NCBI GenBank assembly: GCA_029881035.1
Contig: JAOUNI010000008.1
Coordinates: forward strand, 1 to 64,000
DNA length: 64,000 nt
Source of the DNA: Gammaproteobacteria bacterium
GTDB taxonomy: Bacteria > Pseudomonadota > Gammaproteobacteria > SZUA-229
Direction of reading: 5' to 3'
Of this stretch, positions 26,281 through 35,075 are shown piece after piece. Positions within the stretch are counted from its first letter, which is position 1. Every line of letters begins with the position of its first letter. Under the pieces are notes generated by a model. The model searched no databases. It saw only the letters and a list, made by a program, of their open reading frames with translations, and was not told the DNA's origin. The position numbers were made by a program, and so were the translations under genes.

Positions 26281-27637
26281 ATTGTTCCCGATATTTTCTG
26301 ACCACGCGCAAGGCAAAAACATTGAGCATCAGAGTAAAGCAAAATAATGTCAGACCTAGAGCAAATGCCGACAGTGTTTTTGGACTATCAAAGGACTGGT
26401 CACCCACTAATGTCGTTACAATCTGTGCAGTAATGGTAGTTACACTTTCTAAAGGGTTCGCCGTCATATTTGCTGCCAGACCCGCGGCCATGACCACGAT
26501 CATGGTTTCACCAATGGCGCGAGAAAATGCCAGCAACAGTGCCGAAACAATACCGGGCAGCGCCGAAGGTAATACAACTTTGCGAATGGTTTCGGCTTTA
26601 GTGGCGCCCATCGCTAACGAACCATCTCGCAATGATTGCGGTACTGCAGAAATGACGTCTTCCGATAATGATGATACAAATGGAATAATCATCACACCCA
26701 TGACCAGGCCTGCTGCTAAAGCACTTTCCGAAGAAGCACTTAGACCAATGGCTTCGCAAATATCTACAATCATCGGAGCAACTGTGAGTGCGGCAAAAAA
26801 TCCATAAACCACGGTTGGAATACCCGCCAGAATTTCCAGTGCCGGTTTTGCGAAAGCTCGTAATTTAGGTTTGGCGTATTCGGCCAGATAAATTGCCGAA
26901 TACAGGCCAATAGGCACTGCCACTATCATGGCAATAAATGCTATCAATAAAGTCCCGGCAAATAAGGGTAATGCTCCAAATGCCCCGGAACTACCAACCT
27001 GATCGGCACGGATGGCCATTTGCGGACTCCATTGTGTACCAAACAGAAAATCGATAAAAGGGACTTGTTGAAAGAAACGCAATGTTTCAAATAACAGGGC
27101 CAGAACGATTCCGGCAGTGGTCAGTACGGCTACACCGGAACTGGCCGCTAGTAATATTTTAACAATACGTTCTACCTGTTCGCGTGCGGGGGTACTCGTG
27201 TTAAATCGTCGACTAACACCCCGAAAACCGATCAATCCTGAAGCGACAAACAGTATTAAAATCGTAACATCTGTGTTTTTTTTGACTGAAATATAGCGCT
27301 CAAGCGCTTTTGTTGTGGCGGCATCAACTACTTTACCATCCAGAAGGCCTTCTGCCATTTGGGTTATTTCGAGATAACGAAATTCTGGCTGGGCGAGTAA
27401 TTCCTGATTATCTTTAGTCAATACAGATAGTACTGATGGTTTTATAATCAGACTCTCACTAATTAACCATAAACTGGCCACAGCCAGCATCGGTAATGCT
27501 ACCCATAAACCATGATTAACACCGTGGTAAAAGGGGCGTGAATGCAGATCCACTTCTTTTTTTGCCCGGTACCAACCGCGAAAACCCGACAAAAATATCA
27601 GGCTTAACGCGATCATAACCGTTAGTAAACTACTCAT
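26273..27637 (-). CDS. pstC: Phosphate ABC transporter permease PstC
   Basis: 454 residues, longer than the 319 of E. coli PstC because of an N-terminal extension. That extension carries about two extra hydrophobic segments and a soluble stretch (KDNQELLAQPEFRYLEITQM). The core shows the PstC hallmark PLFAGTLLIAFIAMIVAVPI and EAA loop (GSLAMGATKAETIRKVVLPS). Extended PstC/PstA pairs are known in several marine gammaproteobacteria. It lies 15 bases downstream of pstS. Confidence 0.94.
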   Translation of the reverse strand: MSSLLTVMIALSLIFLSGFRGWYRAKKEVDLHSRPFYHGVNHGLWVALPMLAVASLWLISESLIIKPSVLSVLTKDNQELLAQPEFRYLEITQMAEGLLDGKVVDAATTKALERYISVKKNTDVTILILFVASGLIGFRGVSRRFNTSTPAREQVERIVKILLAASSGVAVLTTAGIVLALLFETLRFFQQVPFIDFLFGTQWSPQMAIRADQVGSSGAFGALPLFAGTLLIAFIAMIVAVPIGLYSAIYLAEYAKPKLRAFAKPALEILAGIPTVVYGFFAALTVAPMIVDICEAIGLSASSESALAAGLVMGVMIIPFVSSLSEDVISAVPQSLRDGSLAMGATKAETIRKVVLPSALPGIVSALLLAFSRAIGETMIVVMAAGLAANMTANPLESVTTITAQIVTTLVGDQSFDSPKTLSAFALGLTLFCFTLMLNVFALRVVRKYREQYA

Positions 27638-27652
27638 ATGATGCAGGCAATT

Positions 27653-28657
27653 TTACTTAGCTGGTGAAAATATCACCAGATCTTTCGTCGCTTTGCGCAA
27701 TTTAGAACGTTGTGTATTGTTTAGTGGTACTAAACCTGCATCAACCAGATAACCTTCTTCGCTTATGGCCTTTTCATTGGTGAAAGCATCCAGATATTCT
27801 TTCAAACCAGGAATAACACCAATATGAGCCTTTTTCACGTAGAAAAATAAGGGTCTGGCTACTGGGTATTCATAACTCTGGATGCTTTCCAGTGAAATTT
27901 CAACGCCATCAATATTTGCGGCCTTAATCTTGTCACTATTATTTTCCAGATAACTAAAACCAAAAATACCAAATGCAGATGGATTTGCTTCGAGTTTTTG
28001 TACGATCAATGCATCGTTTTCACCGGCCTCTATTACAGCACCATCTTCACGCATTATTTTGCAGGCTTTTTTGTCTTTCTTTTTTACTTCAGCAGGACAG
28101 CCATCTTTCATGACTTTGTCATTCCAGGCATCGCGTGTACCTGATGTGGGAGGTGGAACCAATATAGTAATCTTGGTATCTGGCAGTGATTTATCAATAT
28201 CACTCCATTTTTCTGGTTTTGGGCCATTTTCAGCCATCGCCAACCACAATTGTTTCAAAGTAAAATTAATGGGTGCATTATTGACGTTATTTGCAAAGGC
28301 GATGCCGTCACTACCAAAAGTCACTTCGACTATTTCCTTTACACCATTCTTCTGGCAATTTTCAAATTCTGATGACTTCATTGCACGTGATGCATTGGCC
28401 ACATCGGGATTGCTTTCTCCAACACCCTGACAAAATAGTTTCATACCACCACCAGTACCGGTGCTTTCCACAACAGGTGTCTTAAATTTACCGCTGCTAC
28501 CAAAACGTTCCGCCACTAAGGTTGAAAAAGGATAAACCGTTGAAGATCCCACAATCTGGATTTGATCACGCGCCTGTGAAACTACAGGTGTCGCAGCGAG
28601 AATTAAAGCTGATATCAAGCTATTACGTACTGCTTTATTTTTTGTACTTAACTTCAT
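27653..28657 (-). CDS. pstS: Phosphate-binding protein PstS
   Basis: 334 residues with a signal peptide ending VVSQA. The mature start IQIVGSSTVYPFSTLVAERF and the phosphate-site motifs (GTGGGMKLFCQG, NASRAMKSSE, TSGTRDAW) are all present. It is a periplasmic receptor for PstCAB. It is first in the transporter run, with a three-repeat Pho-box-like array about 50 bases before its start, between it and the phoR stop. It is therefore likely to have its own phosphate-controlled promoter as well as possible read-through from phoBR. Confidence 0.95.
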   Translation of the reverse strand: MKLSTKNKAVRNSLISALILAATPVVSQARDQIQIVGSSTVYPFSTLVAERFGSSGKFKTPVVESTGTGGGMKLFCQGVGESNPDVANASRAMKSSEFENCQKNGVKEIVEVTFGSDGIAFANNVNNAPINFTLKQLWLAMAENGPKPEKWSDIDKSLPDTKITILVPPPTSGTRDAWNDKVMKDGCPAEVKKKDKKACKIMREDGAVIEAGENDALIVQKLEANPSAFGIFGFSYLENNSDKIKAANIDGVEISLESIQSYEYPVARPLFFYVKKAHIGVIPGLKEYLDAFTNEKAISEEGYLVDAGLVPLNNTQRSKLRKATKDLVIFSPAK

Positions 28658-28705
28658 TATATTTCTCCAACAAGTGGAAATTGACGATGGCGTGTACTTT
28701 GAACC

Positions 28706-28738
28706 TGAAATATTAGGATTGTGTTAGGAAAATTTGAG
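28706..28738 (-). promoter_or_regulatory. Putative Pho box array upstream of pstS
   Basis: Read on the minus strand, three 11-base units start with CT(A/C)A: CTCAAATTTTC, CTAACACAATC, CTAATATTTCA. The 11-base spacing of direct half-sites is that of PhoB binding. The same array lies before phoB at 30924-30956. The half-site differs from the E. coli CTGTCAT, so identity rests on position, period and duplication. Confidence 0.65.
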
Positions 28739-28741
28739 GAG

Positions 28742-30157
28742 TTAGTGAGATCTGGGAAGCATTATTCTGAAACAACAGCCGACTGAGCCGTTATTTTTAA
28801 CATCAACCTGTCCACCATGGATATGTACGATATGTTTGACTATGGCCAAACCTAAACCTGTGCCACCAATACGTCTGCTACGGGATTTATCTACTCTATA
28901 AAAACGCTCAAACAAACGAGGTATATGTTGTTCCGCAATGCCTGGTCCTTCATCGCTGACACTAAGCCAGACCTGATCATTAACAACTTCTGCCGACAGG
29001 GTAATGCTTTTATTTTCATTACTATACTTAATGGCGTTATCGATGAGATTGATCAGCGCCTGTGTCATCAAGGAATGATCCACCTGTATTGTTATGTTTT
29101 GCCTGCATTTAATGTTAATCACAATATTTTTTGCATCAGCACGAGCCTGGCAGTTCTCTGCGCTGTTTTGCAATAAATGACTGGCGTCACTTTCATTCAA
29201 TTCCAGCAGTTGTGTAATGGGCGCACTTTCCAGTCGGGATAGTGTTAATAAATCATCAACAATAGCCGCCAGTCGATCATTTTGTTTAAGCACTATATTA
29301 AGGAATCGGTCCAGATCTGCGGGATCATGCTGCGCACCATCAAGCAGAGTTTCAACATAACCTTTGATGGTCGCAATTGGTGTTTTAAGTTCGTGTGACA
29401 CATTAGCAACAAAATCCTGTCGTAAATTTTCCAGTCGATCAAGTTGTATCGCCATACGATTGAGCGCGCCGCCTAATTCGGCAATCTCTTTAATATCGTA
29501 ATCTGGTAAAGATGTGCTGAAATCACCCTGGGCGAAATGATTTGCTTCTTCGACTATTTCCGCCAATGGCTGGCTGACCTTACGATAAATATTGATGATG
29601 ACCATAAAGACAATCGCCAGCAATATAATAATCAGTATGGCCAGTTGCTGATAGAGTTCATCAAGTAAACTATCGATAGAATTTAATGGTATGGCAGTTC
29701 GAATAACACCAACTAACTTTCCTAATCTTATCTGCGGAATTGCAACATAAAGCATGGATGTTTGCAGGGTGGCACTAAAGCGGGTACTTGAACCTCGTTG
29801 ACCTTCCAGGGCATTAATAATTTCTGGTCGATCAGTATGATTTTCCATATTTTTTACGTCAGCATCAGAATCACATAAGACAACACCGTCTGTGTTGACT
29901 ATGGTGACACGTAATGATGGGTCTGATATTTTAAGAACAAAACAGGCTCCTTTTGTCTGTGAACTTTTTAGCTCATCATTTATCGCCTGATCTACGGTAA
30001 TGGCTCTGGACTCCAGGGTAGTTTGCAGGTGGTTAATAAAAAAATCCTGAAATCGATCGGTTGCATACCAGGCCGCCATTAACAATGTAACAAGAACAAT
30101 GCTGGCAGATACACCATAATATAACCAAAGCGATTGTTTTCTTTTTTGTCTACTCAT
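28742..30157 (-). CDS. phoR: Phosphate regulon sensor kinase PhoR
   Basis: 471 residues. TM1 at about 13-32 and TM2 near 165-188 enclose a periplasmic domain of about 130 residues, unlike the minimal periplasmic part of E. coli PhoR. HAMP-like segment, then HisKA with phosphoacceptor His in FVANVSHELKTPIATIKGYV. HATPase N box LINLIDNAIKYS and G boxes DEGPGI and GTGLGLAIVKHI. Start overlaps the phoB stop by 4 bases (ATGA). Context (phoB, pst genes) makes the PhoR call firm despite the generic kinase type. Confidence 0.92.
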   Translation of the reverse strand: MSRQKRKQSLWLYYGVSASIVLVTLLMAAWYATDRFQDFFINHLQTTLESRAITVDQAINDELKSSQTKGACFVLKISDPSLRVTIVNTDGVVLCDSDADVKNMENHTDRPEIINALEGQRGSSTRFSATLQTSMLYVAIPQIRLGKLVGVIRTAIPLNSIDSLLDELYQQLAILIIILLAIVFMVIINIYRKVSQPLAEIVEEANHFAQGDFSTSLPDYDIKEIAELGGALNRMAIQLDRLENLRQDFVANVSHELKTPIATIKGYVETLLDGAQHDPADLDRFLNIVLKQNDRLAAIVDDLLTLSRLESAPITQLLELNESDASHLLQNSAENCQARADAKNIVINIKCRQNITIQVDHSLMTQALINLIDNAIKYSNENKSITLSAEVVNDQVWLSVSDEGPGIAEQHIPRLFERFYRVDKSRSRRIGGTGLGLAIVKHIVHIHGGQVDVKNNGSVGCCFRIMLPRSH

Positions 30158-30843
30158 TCTTTAAAGCGGTAACCTACGCCACGTACTGTTTCGATCAGAT
30201 CAGCATGTATTCCCAGTTTTTTACGCAGTCCTGCAATCTGCACATCTATAGCTCTTTCTGTCACTACATATTTATCGCCCCGAATAGCATCAACTATTTG
30301 GTAGCGGGTAAAAACCCAGCCACGATGACTAGCTAGAAAATGTAGTATCCCAAATTCGCTTTTGGTCAGGTCGATGGGGTCATCATCAATACTTAATTGG
30401 TATTTCTTGGTATCTATTGTCAGCCCCTCTATCTTTAATGGCGAGACATCAACCACCTCGACCTGCTTCGATCGTCGAAACACACTACGAACTCTAGCTA
30501 ATAAAATACGTGGGCTAAAAGGCTTGGTAACGTAATCATCAGCGCCCAATTCCAGACCACTAACAATATCAATCTCTTCACCTTTGGCTGAGACCATAAT
30601 GACTGGAATTACCTGGGTATTAGTGTTCTGCCTGATATGCCGACAAACATCCATACCACTCATGCCCGGCAACATCAGGTCAAGGATGATCAAGTCGGGT
30701 TTAAGTGCAATCGCCTGCTCAAGTCCCTGCTCACCAGTTTCAACACCTACAGTTTTATAACCTTCACGTTCCAGGTTGTAGATAATGATATCCCGCAGGT
30801 CTTCTTCATCTTCAACAACCAGTATTGTTTTTTTATTTATCAT
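30154..30843 (-). CDS. phoB: Phosphate regulon response regulator PhoB
   Basis: 229 residues, standard OmpR-family length. Receiver with VVEDEEDL, phosphoacceptor LIILDLMLPGMSG and lysine in VTKPFSPR. Winged-helix DNA-binding domain from about 135 (LTKSEFGILHFLASHRGWVF, then DVQIAGLRKKLG and ETVRGVGYRF). It activates Pho genes under phosphate limitation. First gene of the leftward phoBR pair, with a Pho-box-like array about 80-110 bases before the ATG, consistent with autoregulation. Confidence 0.95.
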   Translation of the reverse strand: MINKKTILVVEDEEDLRDIIIYNLEREGYKTVGVETGEQGLEQAIALKPDLIILDLMLPGMSGMDVCRHIRQNTNTQVIPVIMVSAKGEEIDIVSGLELGADDYVTKPFSPRILLARVRSVFRRSKQVEVVDVSPLKIEGLTIDTKKYQLSIDDDPIDLTKSEFGILHFLASHRGWVFTRYQIVDAIRGDKYVVTERAIDVQIAGLRKKLGIHADLIETVRGVGYRFKE

Positions 30844-30923
30844 GTCAGTATATTAATTTAATTTCTGTCAAGTTTCCCTGATCTTTAATTCAGACGATTA
30901 AAGCCTGATGTAAATTCTATACT

Positions 30924-30956
30924 TCATTTATTAGGGTCGTGTTAGGAAAGTTTGAG
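30924..30956 (-). promoter_or_regulatory. Putative Pho box array upstream of phoB
   Basis: Minus-strand units CTCAAACTTTC, CTAACACGACC, CTAATAAATGA match the array before pstS unit by unit. TATAGAAT, a fair -10 candidate, follows a few bases downstream. Supports PhoB autoregulation. Confidence 0.65.
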
Positions 30957-31034
30957 AAGTTAATAAGGAATAGATATCTACTCTCTCATTCAGGTCGGAT
31001 TCTAATTACTAGCTATTGCCCTTTTATTCAGTGA

Positions 31035-32387
31035 TTATTTGCCAATACAAAAATCAGAGAAAATTCTTCCTAGTAAATCATCACTGCTGAATTCACCAGT
31101 GATACTCGCCAATTGATTTTGTGCCAGGCTTAGCTCTTCTGCAACGAGTTCTCCGTGTTTATGTTTCAAATTAAGATCGGCCACATGCAGGTTTTTTTCA
31201 GCAGCTTCGATAGCTTCTATATGCCGGCGACGTGCCATATATTTTCCTTCATTGCGATTTTCGTAACCCATGCACTTCTTTAAATGTTGTTTTAATATAT
31301 CAACACCTTCACCGGTTTTTGCTGATAGACAAATTTCTACATTATTATCAGGTTTTTCATTTAAACAGGCCGCAATATTCTTTTCATCTATTTTATTTTG
31401 AATAAAAGTAATACCCAGCTTTTCAGAAAAATTACTAATTACTTCTTTTTTTTCATCTATCGAGTCGTTATCCATAACATATAGCAGTCGATCCGCTTTT
31501 TCGATTTCTCTTAATGCTCGGCGAATTCCTTCCTGCTCAACAATATCTTCACTTTCGCGCAAGCCAGCAGTATCAATAATATGCAGGGGCAGGCCATCTA
31601 TCTGGATATGCTCACGCAGGATATCTCTTGTTGTCCCTGGTATATTGGTAACAATGGCAGTTTCCTGCCCTGCCAGTTGATTAAGCAAACTTGATTTTCC
31701 AGCATTCGGTTTCCCTGCAATGACTACAGTCATACCTTCTTTCAATAACCGTCCCTGTTGCGCTGATGATTTAACCTGTTGTAGTTTTTTTTCAACTTCT
31801 TTGAGTTTATTCTCAATTACTTTATCCGCAAGAAAATCGATTTCTTCTTCTGGAAAATCCAGTGCAGCTTCCACGTGAATACGTAATTGAGTTAACTGTT
31901 CAACCAGTTTATTTATTTCCTGTGAAAATTCACCGTTCAGTGAGTGCATGGCCGCACGTGCAGCTTCGTGACTTTCTGCCGCAATTAAATCTGCAATAGC
32001 TTCTGCCTGCGCCAAATCTATTTTGTCATTAAGAAATGCGCGTTCACTAAATTCACCGGCTTTGGCAGAACGCGCGCCGAGCATCAATACACGCTTGAGT
32101 AAAATATCAAGAACAACCGGTCCGCCATGCCCCTGTAATTCCAGAACATCTTCACCAGTAAAGGAGTTTGGTCCTTCAAAAAATAATGCGATTCCATTAT
32201 CAATGGTCTCGTCATTCTCATCTTTAAAGGCTAAATAATGCGCATAACGTGGTGTTAATTTTTTCCCAAGCAGTTGCTCAGAAATGATGCGTGCCCGCTT
32301 ACCGGAAACTCGTACGATACCAACACCACCCTGTCCCGGTGCTGTTGCAATGGCCGCTATGGTATCTTTTTCTGACACGTCTAGCAC
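31035..32387 (-). CDS. mnmE: tRNA modification GTPase MnmE
   Basis: 450 residues. N-terminal folate-binding domain ([20 protein letters not shown]), a helical domain, and an inserted G domain with Walker [14 protein letters not shown]2/G3 GTTRDILRE and DTAGLRES, and NKID. It ends with the essential FCIGK cysteine motif. With MnmG it makes the 5-carboxymethylaminomethyl group of wobble uridine 34 in tRNA. MnmG is not next door, being replaced by phoBR and the pst genes. Confidence 0.97.
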   Translation of the reverse strand: MLDVSEKDTIAAIATAPGQGGVGIVRVSGKRARIISEQLLGKKLTPRYAHYLAFKDENDETIDNGIALFFEGPNSFTGEDVLELQGHGGPVVLDILLKRVLMLGARSAKAGEFSERAFLNDKIDLAQAEAIADLIAAESHEAARAAMHSLNGEFSQEINKLVEQLTQLRIHVEAALDFPEEEIDFLADKVIENKLKEVEKKLQQVKSSAQQGRLLKEGMTVVIAGKPNAGKSSLLNQLAGQETAIVTNIPGTTRDILREHIQIDGLPLHIIDTAGLRESEDIVEQEGIRRALREIEKADRLLYVMDNDSIDEKKEVISNFSEKLGITFIQNKIDEKNIAACLNEKPDNNVEICLSAKTGEGVDILKQHLKKCMGYENRNEGKYMARRRHIEAIEAAEKNLHVADLNLKHKHGELVAEELSLAQNQLASITGEFSSDDLLGRIFSDFCIGK

Positions 32388-32409
32388 TCACATGTAGAAA
32401 GGCTATCTA

Positions 32410-34047
32410 TTATTTTTCTTTCTCAATATTTTTTGTAATCACGTATTGTTGAGTGATAGACAATAAATTATTCACTACCCAGTATAAAACCAGACCTGAT
32501 GGGAAAAAGGCAAACATTGCGGTAAATGCAATAGGCATATACTGAAAAATCTTCTGTTGTACTGGATCAATCGGGGCTGGGTTTAACTTCTGCTGCACAT
32601 ACATCGAGATACCCATTAAAGCAGGCAGTATGAAATACGGGTCTTTCACTGATAAATTCGTGATCCACAAAGCAAAAGGTGCATGGCGCATTTCTACGCT
32701 CTCTAATAATACCCAGTACAGTGAAATGAAAACCGGTATCTGCACCAATATTGGTAAACAACCACCCATGGGATTAATCTTTTCGCGTTTATACATTTCC
32801 ATCATCGCCTTGCTCATGGCCTGACGATCATCACCAAACTGCTCTTTCATTAGTTTCATGCGCGGTGCTACCTTGCGCATTTTTGCCATCGACTTATAAC
32901 TCATCTCTGACAATTTATAGAATAAACCTTTGACGGTAATGGTTAGGAAGATAATCGCCCAGCCCCAGTTACCAAAAATGCTATGGAATTGGTTTAGTAA
33001 CCAGAACAATGGTTTGGCAATAATGGTGAGCACACCATAGTCAACTGTTAATTCCAGACCCGGTTCAATTTCTCCCAGTTTATACTGTAGTTTTGGACCG
33101 GCTACAAATCGACTATGAAATTCACCATGCTCATTAGGCATAAGTTTTTTTGCTGACGAGCGAGTGCCTAATTTATAATGACCTGTTTGTGCGTTATAAC
33201 CACTGAAGTATAAATTCTTACCATCTTTTTCTGGAATCCAGGCAGCAAGAAAATAATGCTGAATCATGGCCAACCAGCCATCTTTCATCTCGGTTTTCAG
33301 ATTTTCTTCCTTCATATCATCGAAATCAATTTTATCGTATTTAATTTCATCGTTATAAATAACGCCACCGGTATAAGTGTGGATAAACATTGATTCACTT
33401 TTACTCGATGGTTCAGTGCGGAATAATTGCATATACTGACTGCCACTCCAGCCACTGTGTCCAGCTGCTACCAGATGATCGATATTAATGATGTAATCAT
33501 TTCTATGAAACGTGTAAAGTTTTGTTACTCTGACGCCGTCTTTACCTGTCCAGTGTAATGGTACTTTTATTTCATCAACACCTTCAGCTAAACGATAAGT
33601 CAATTGTTCAGCACTATATACATCGTTATGTGTTGGTGCCGTGCCCTGATTTACTGAAACCAATCCTGACTGGGCGATATGAAAATTAACTTCTTTATCA
33701 TTTAAAAGCTCAACTTTTACATCCTGATTTTTAGCATCTACAGCATATTTTCTTAATATTACTTTACGAATATCACCACCACGTGTATCAATTTCAACAT
33801 CTAAGACATCAGTAATAATTTTAATTTTTTGGCCTGTTGCTACAACAGAAGCTTGAACTGCATTGGTTGTATCTGGCGTGGTTACGGGCACAGGCACACC
33901 ACTTTCTATAGATGTTTTATTCTGCTGAGTACTTTCTACTGCAACAGGTGTTTCTGGTTTTGGACCATAATCTTTTTGCCATTCAGCCCATAACAAATAG
34001 ACAATGAAAAAAAGGGTGAAATAAAGCAGGGTTTTCTGATTTTCCAT
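32410..34047 (-). CDS. yidC: Membrane protein insertase YidC
   Basis: 545 residues from ATG 34047. TM1 at the extreme N-terminus (TLLYFTLFFIVYLLWAEW), the large periplasmic P1 domain (about 55-340) of the gammaproteobacterial type, then the insertase core with five TM segments. Core motifs include AMMEMYKREKINPMGGCLPI and WVVNNLLSITQQYVI. It inserts and folds inner-membrane proteins alone or with SecYEG. The stop of yidD abuts the start; 22 bases separate it from mnmE. GTG at 34050 is an alternative start. Confidence 0.97.
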   Translation of the reverse strand: MENQKTLLYFTLFFIVYLLWAEWQKDYGPKPETPVAVESTQQNKTSIESGVPVPVTTPDTTNAVQASVVATGQKIKIITDVLDVEIDTRGGDIRKVILRKYAVDAKNQDVKVELLNDKEVNFHIAQSGLVSVNQGTAPTHNDVYSAEQLTYRLAEGVDEIKVPLHWTGKDGVRVTKLYTFHRNDYIINIDHLVAAGHSGWSGSQYMQLFRTEPSSKSESMFIHTYTGGVIYNDEIKYDKIDFDDMKEENLKTEMKDGWLAMIQHYFLAAWIPEKDGKNLYFSGYNAQTGHYKLGTRSSAKKLMPNEHGEFHSRFVAGPKLQYKLGEIEPGLELTVDYGVLTIIAKPLFWLLNQFHSIFGNWGWAIIFLTITVKGLFYKLSEMSYKSMAKMRKVAPRMKLMKEQFGDDRQAMSKAMMEMYKREKINPMGGCLPILVQIPVFISLYWVLLESVEMRHAPFALWITNLSVKDPYFILPALMGISMYVQQKLNPAPIDPVQQKIFQYMPIAFTAMFAFFPSGLVLYWVVNNLLSITQQYVITKNIEKEK

Positions 34048-34049
34048 CA

Positions 34050-34358
34050 CTAATGGTTTTCCGATGAACGCCCGTTTTCCGGGTTAGATTTTATTGATGT
34101 ATGTGCTTTTGAATTACAGCCTGAGACGCAACAGTTTTTATGCTTTCTATCGGGTACAGGATCATAACCACCCTTACACCAGGGATGACAGCGGCCAATT
34201 CGATTAATTGCTAACCAGCTTCCTCGAAAGATACCGTGATTGTGCACTGCTTCAATGGCATAACTGGAACAGGTTGGAATGTATCGGCAACTCGGCGCCA
34301 AATAAGGGCTTATTACAATTTGGTAGAAACGAACTAATGCTATTAAAAGATGGCGCAT
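34050..34358 (-). CDS. yidD: Membrane protein insertion efficiency factor YidD
   Basis: 102 residues. Characteristic [20 protein letters not shown] followed by CSSYAIEA, and [15 protein letters not shown]; all conserved cysteines are present. The C-terminal extension after DPVPD is basic and longer than in E. coli. It is a small membrane-associated protein that helps YidC-dependent insertion. It overlaps rnpA by 16 bases and touches yidC, the conserved gene order. Confidence 0.93.
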   Translation of the reverse strand: MRHLLIALVRFYQIVISPYLAPSCRYIPTCSSYAIEAVHNHGIFRGSWLAINRIGRCHPWCKGGYDPVPDRKHKNCCVSGCNSKAHTSIKSNPENGRSSENH

Positions 34359-34699
34359 TTCTTTTTCAATAATCCCCAGTGTTTTTCCAGGGATTCTCTC
34401 AACTCCTGATTTGTACCAATGGCGCCTTGTTTTCCAGCCATCACTACATAATCAGCGTTGTAATTCTGTTGTGATAACCGAAAGTTTTCTCGAACAATTC
34501 GCTTTAGTCGATTTCTTATGACTGAAAGTTTTACTCTTCGTTTCGAGATAGCCATGCCCAATCTTGGATACTCCAGATTATTGGGACTGGCCAGAACGGT
34601 AAAATATTGGTCACTTGAACGGACTGATTTATCGAAAACTCGATCAAAATCAGCCGCATTCAACAACTTAGCGTGCTTCGGTAAACGTGCGCGCTGCAC
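34343..34699 (-). CDS. rnpA: Ribonuclease P protein component
   Basis: 118 residues, standard size. The conserved RNR box is [20 protein letters not shown] followed by EN; the N-terminal [17 protein letters not shown] is typical. It is the protein subunit that assists the P RNA in maturing tRNA 5' ends. The start codon is GTG, a common choice for rnpA. It lies 26 bases after rpmH and overlaps yidD. Confidence 0.95.
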   Translation of the reverse strand: MQRARLPKHAKLLNAADFDRVFDKSVRSSDQYFTVLASPNNLEYPRLGMAISKRRVKLSVIRNRLKRIVRENFRLSQQNYNADYVVMAGKQGAIGTNQELRESLEKHWGLLKKKCAIF

Positions 34700-34725
34700 A
34701 ACAGCTAATCTCTAGATTGCCGACC

Positions 34726-34860
34726 TTAAACGGTTAACTTATGACGACCTTTTGCACGACGTGCTTTTAATACCTTACGACCGCCCACTGTACGACTACG
34801 TGCACGGAAACCGTGTGTTCTTGCCCTTTTTAGAGTACTAGGCTGGAATGTTCTTTTCAT
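34726..34860 (-). CDS. rpmH: 50S ribosomal protein L34
   Basis: 44 residues, missed by the track because of its length. [20 protein letters not shown] and [20 protein letters not shown] match bL34 essentially end to end. It is the first gene of the leftward rpmH-rnpA-yidD-yidC-mnmE run and diverges from dnaA, the usual arrangement at proteobacterial origins. Confidence 0.97.
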   Translation of the reverse strand: MKRTFQPSTLKRARTHGFRARSRTVGGRKVLKARRAKGRHKLTV

Positions 34861-34992
34861 GGTTACAAACCTTTATAACTGTTACTGATTCAGCGAACCG
34901 CGCATTTTACTGATAGAGCCTTACTTAGTCAAAGCCTAATTCTACTATTTTTCAACAGCTTAGATATTGATTGTTTTATATTGGCTTTTGCC

Positions 34993-35001
34993 TGTGGATA
35001 A
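34993..35001 (-). promoter_or_regulatory. DnaA box upstream of dnaA
   Basis: TGTGGATAA, the complement of the perfect R-type box TTATCCACA, 75 bases before the dnaA start in the rpmH-dnaA gap. A single box here suggests dnaA autoregulation more than the origin itself. Confidence 0.65.
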
Positions 35002-35075
35002 GCCTTATTAACAAGTATAGAATCTCCTTTCCTTCTAATTTATAAATCTAGTTTTCACTATGGAGAACTGCTTCA

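Noticed and set aside
27830-27850. TTTTTCACGTAGAAAAA in pstS as parS-like palindrome
   Set aside because: The central CACGTA breaks the required CACGTG core, and the site is coding.
31872-31877. CACGTG inside mnmE as a possible third parS
   Set aside because: The flanks (GCTT and AATAC) do not continue the palindrome. CACGTG words near 9664, 19268 and 63012 fail in the same way.
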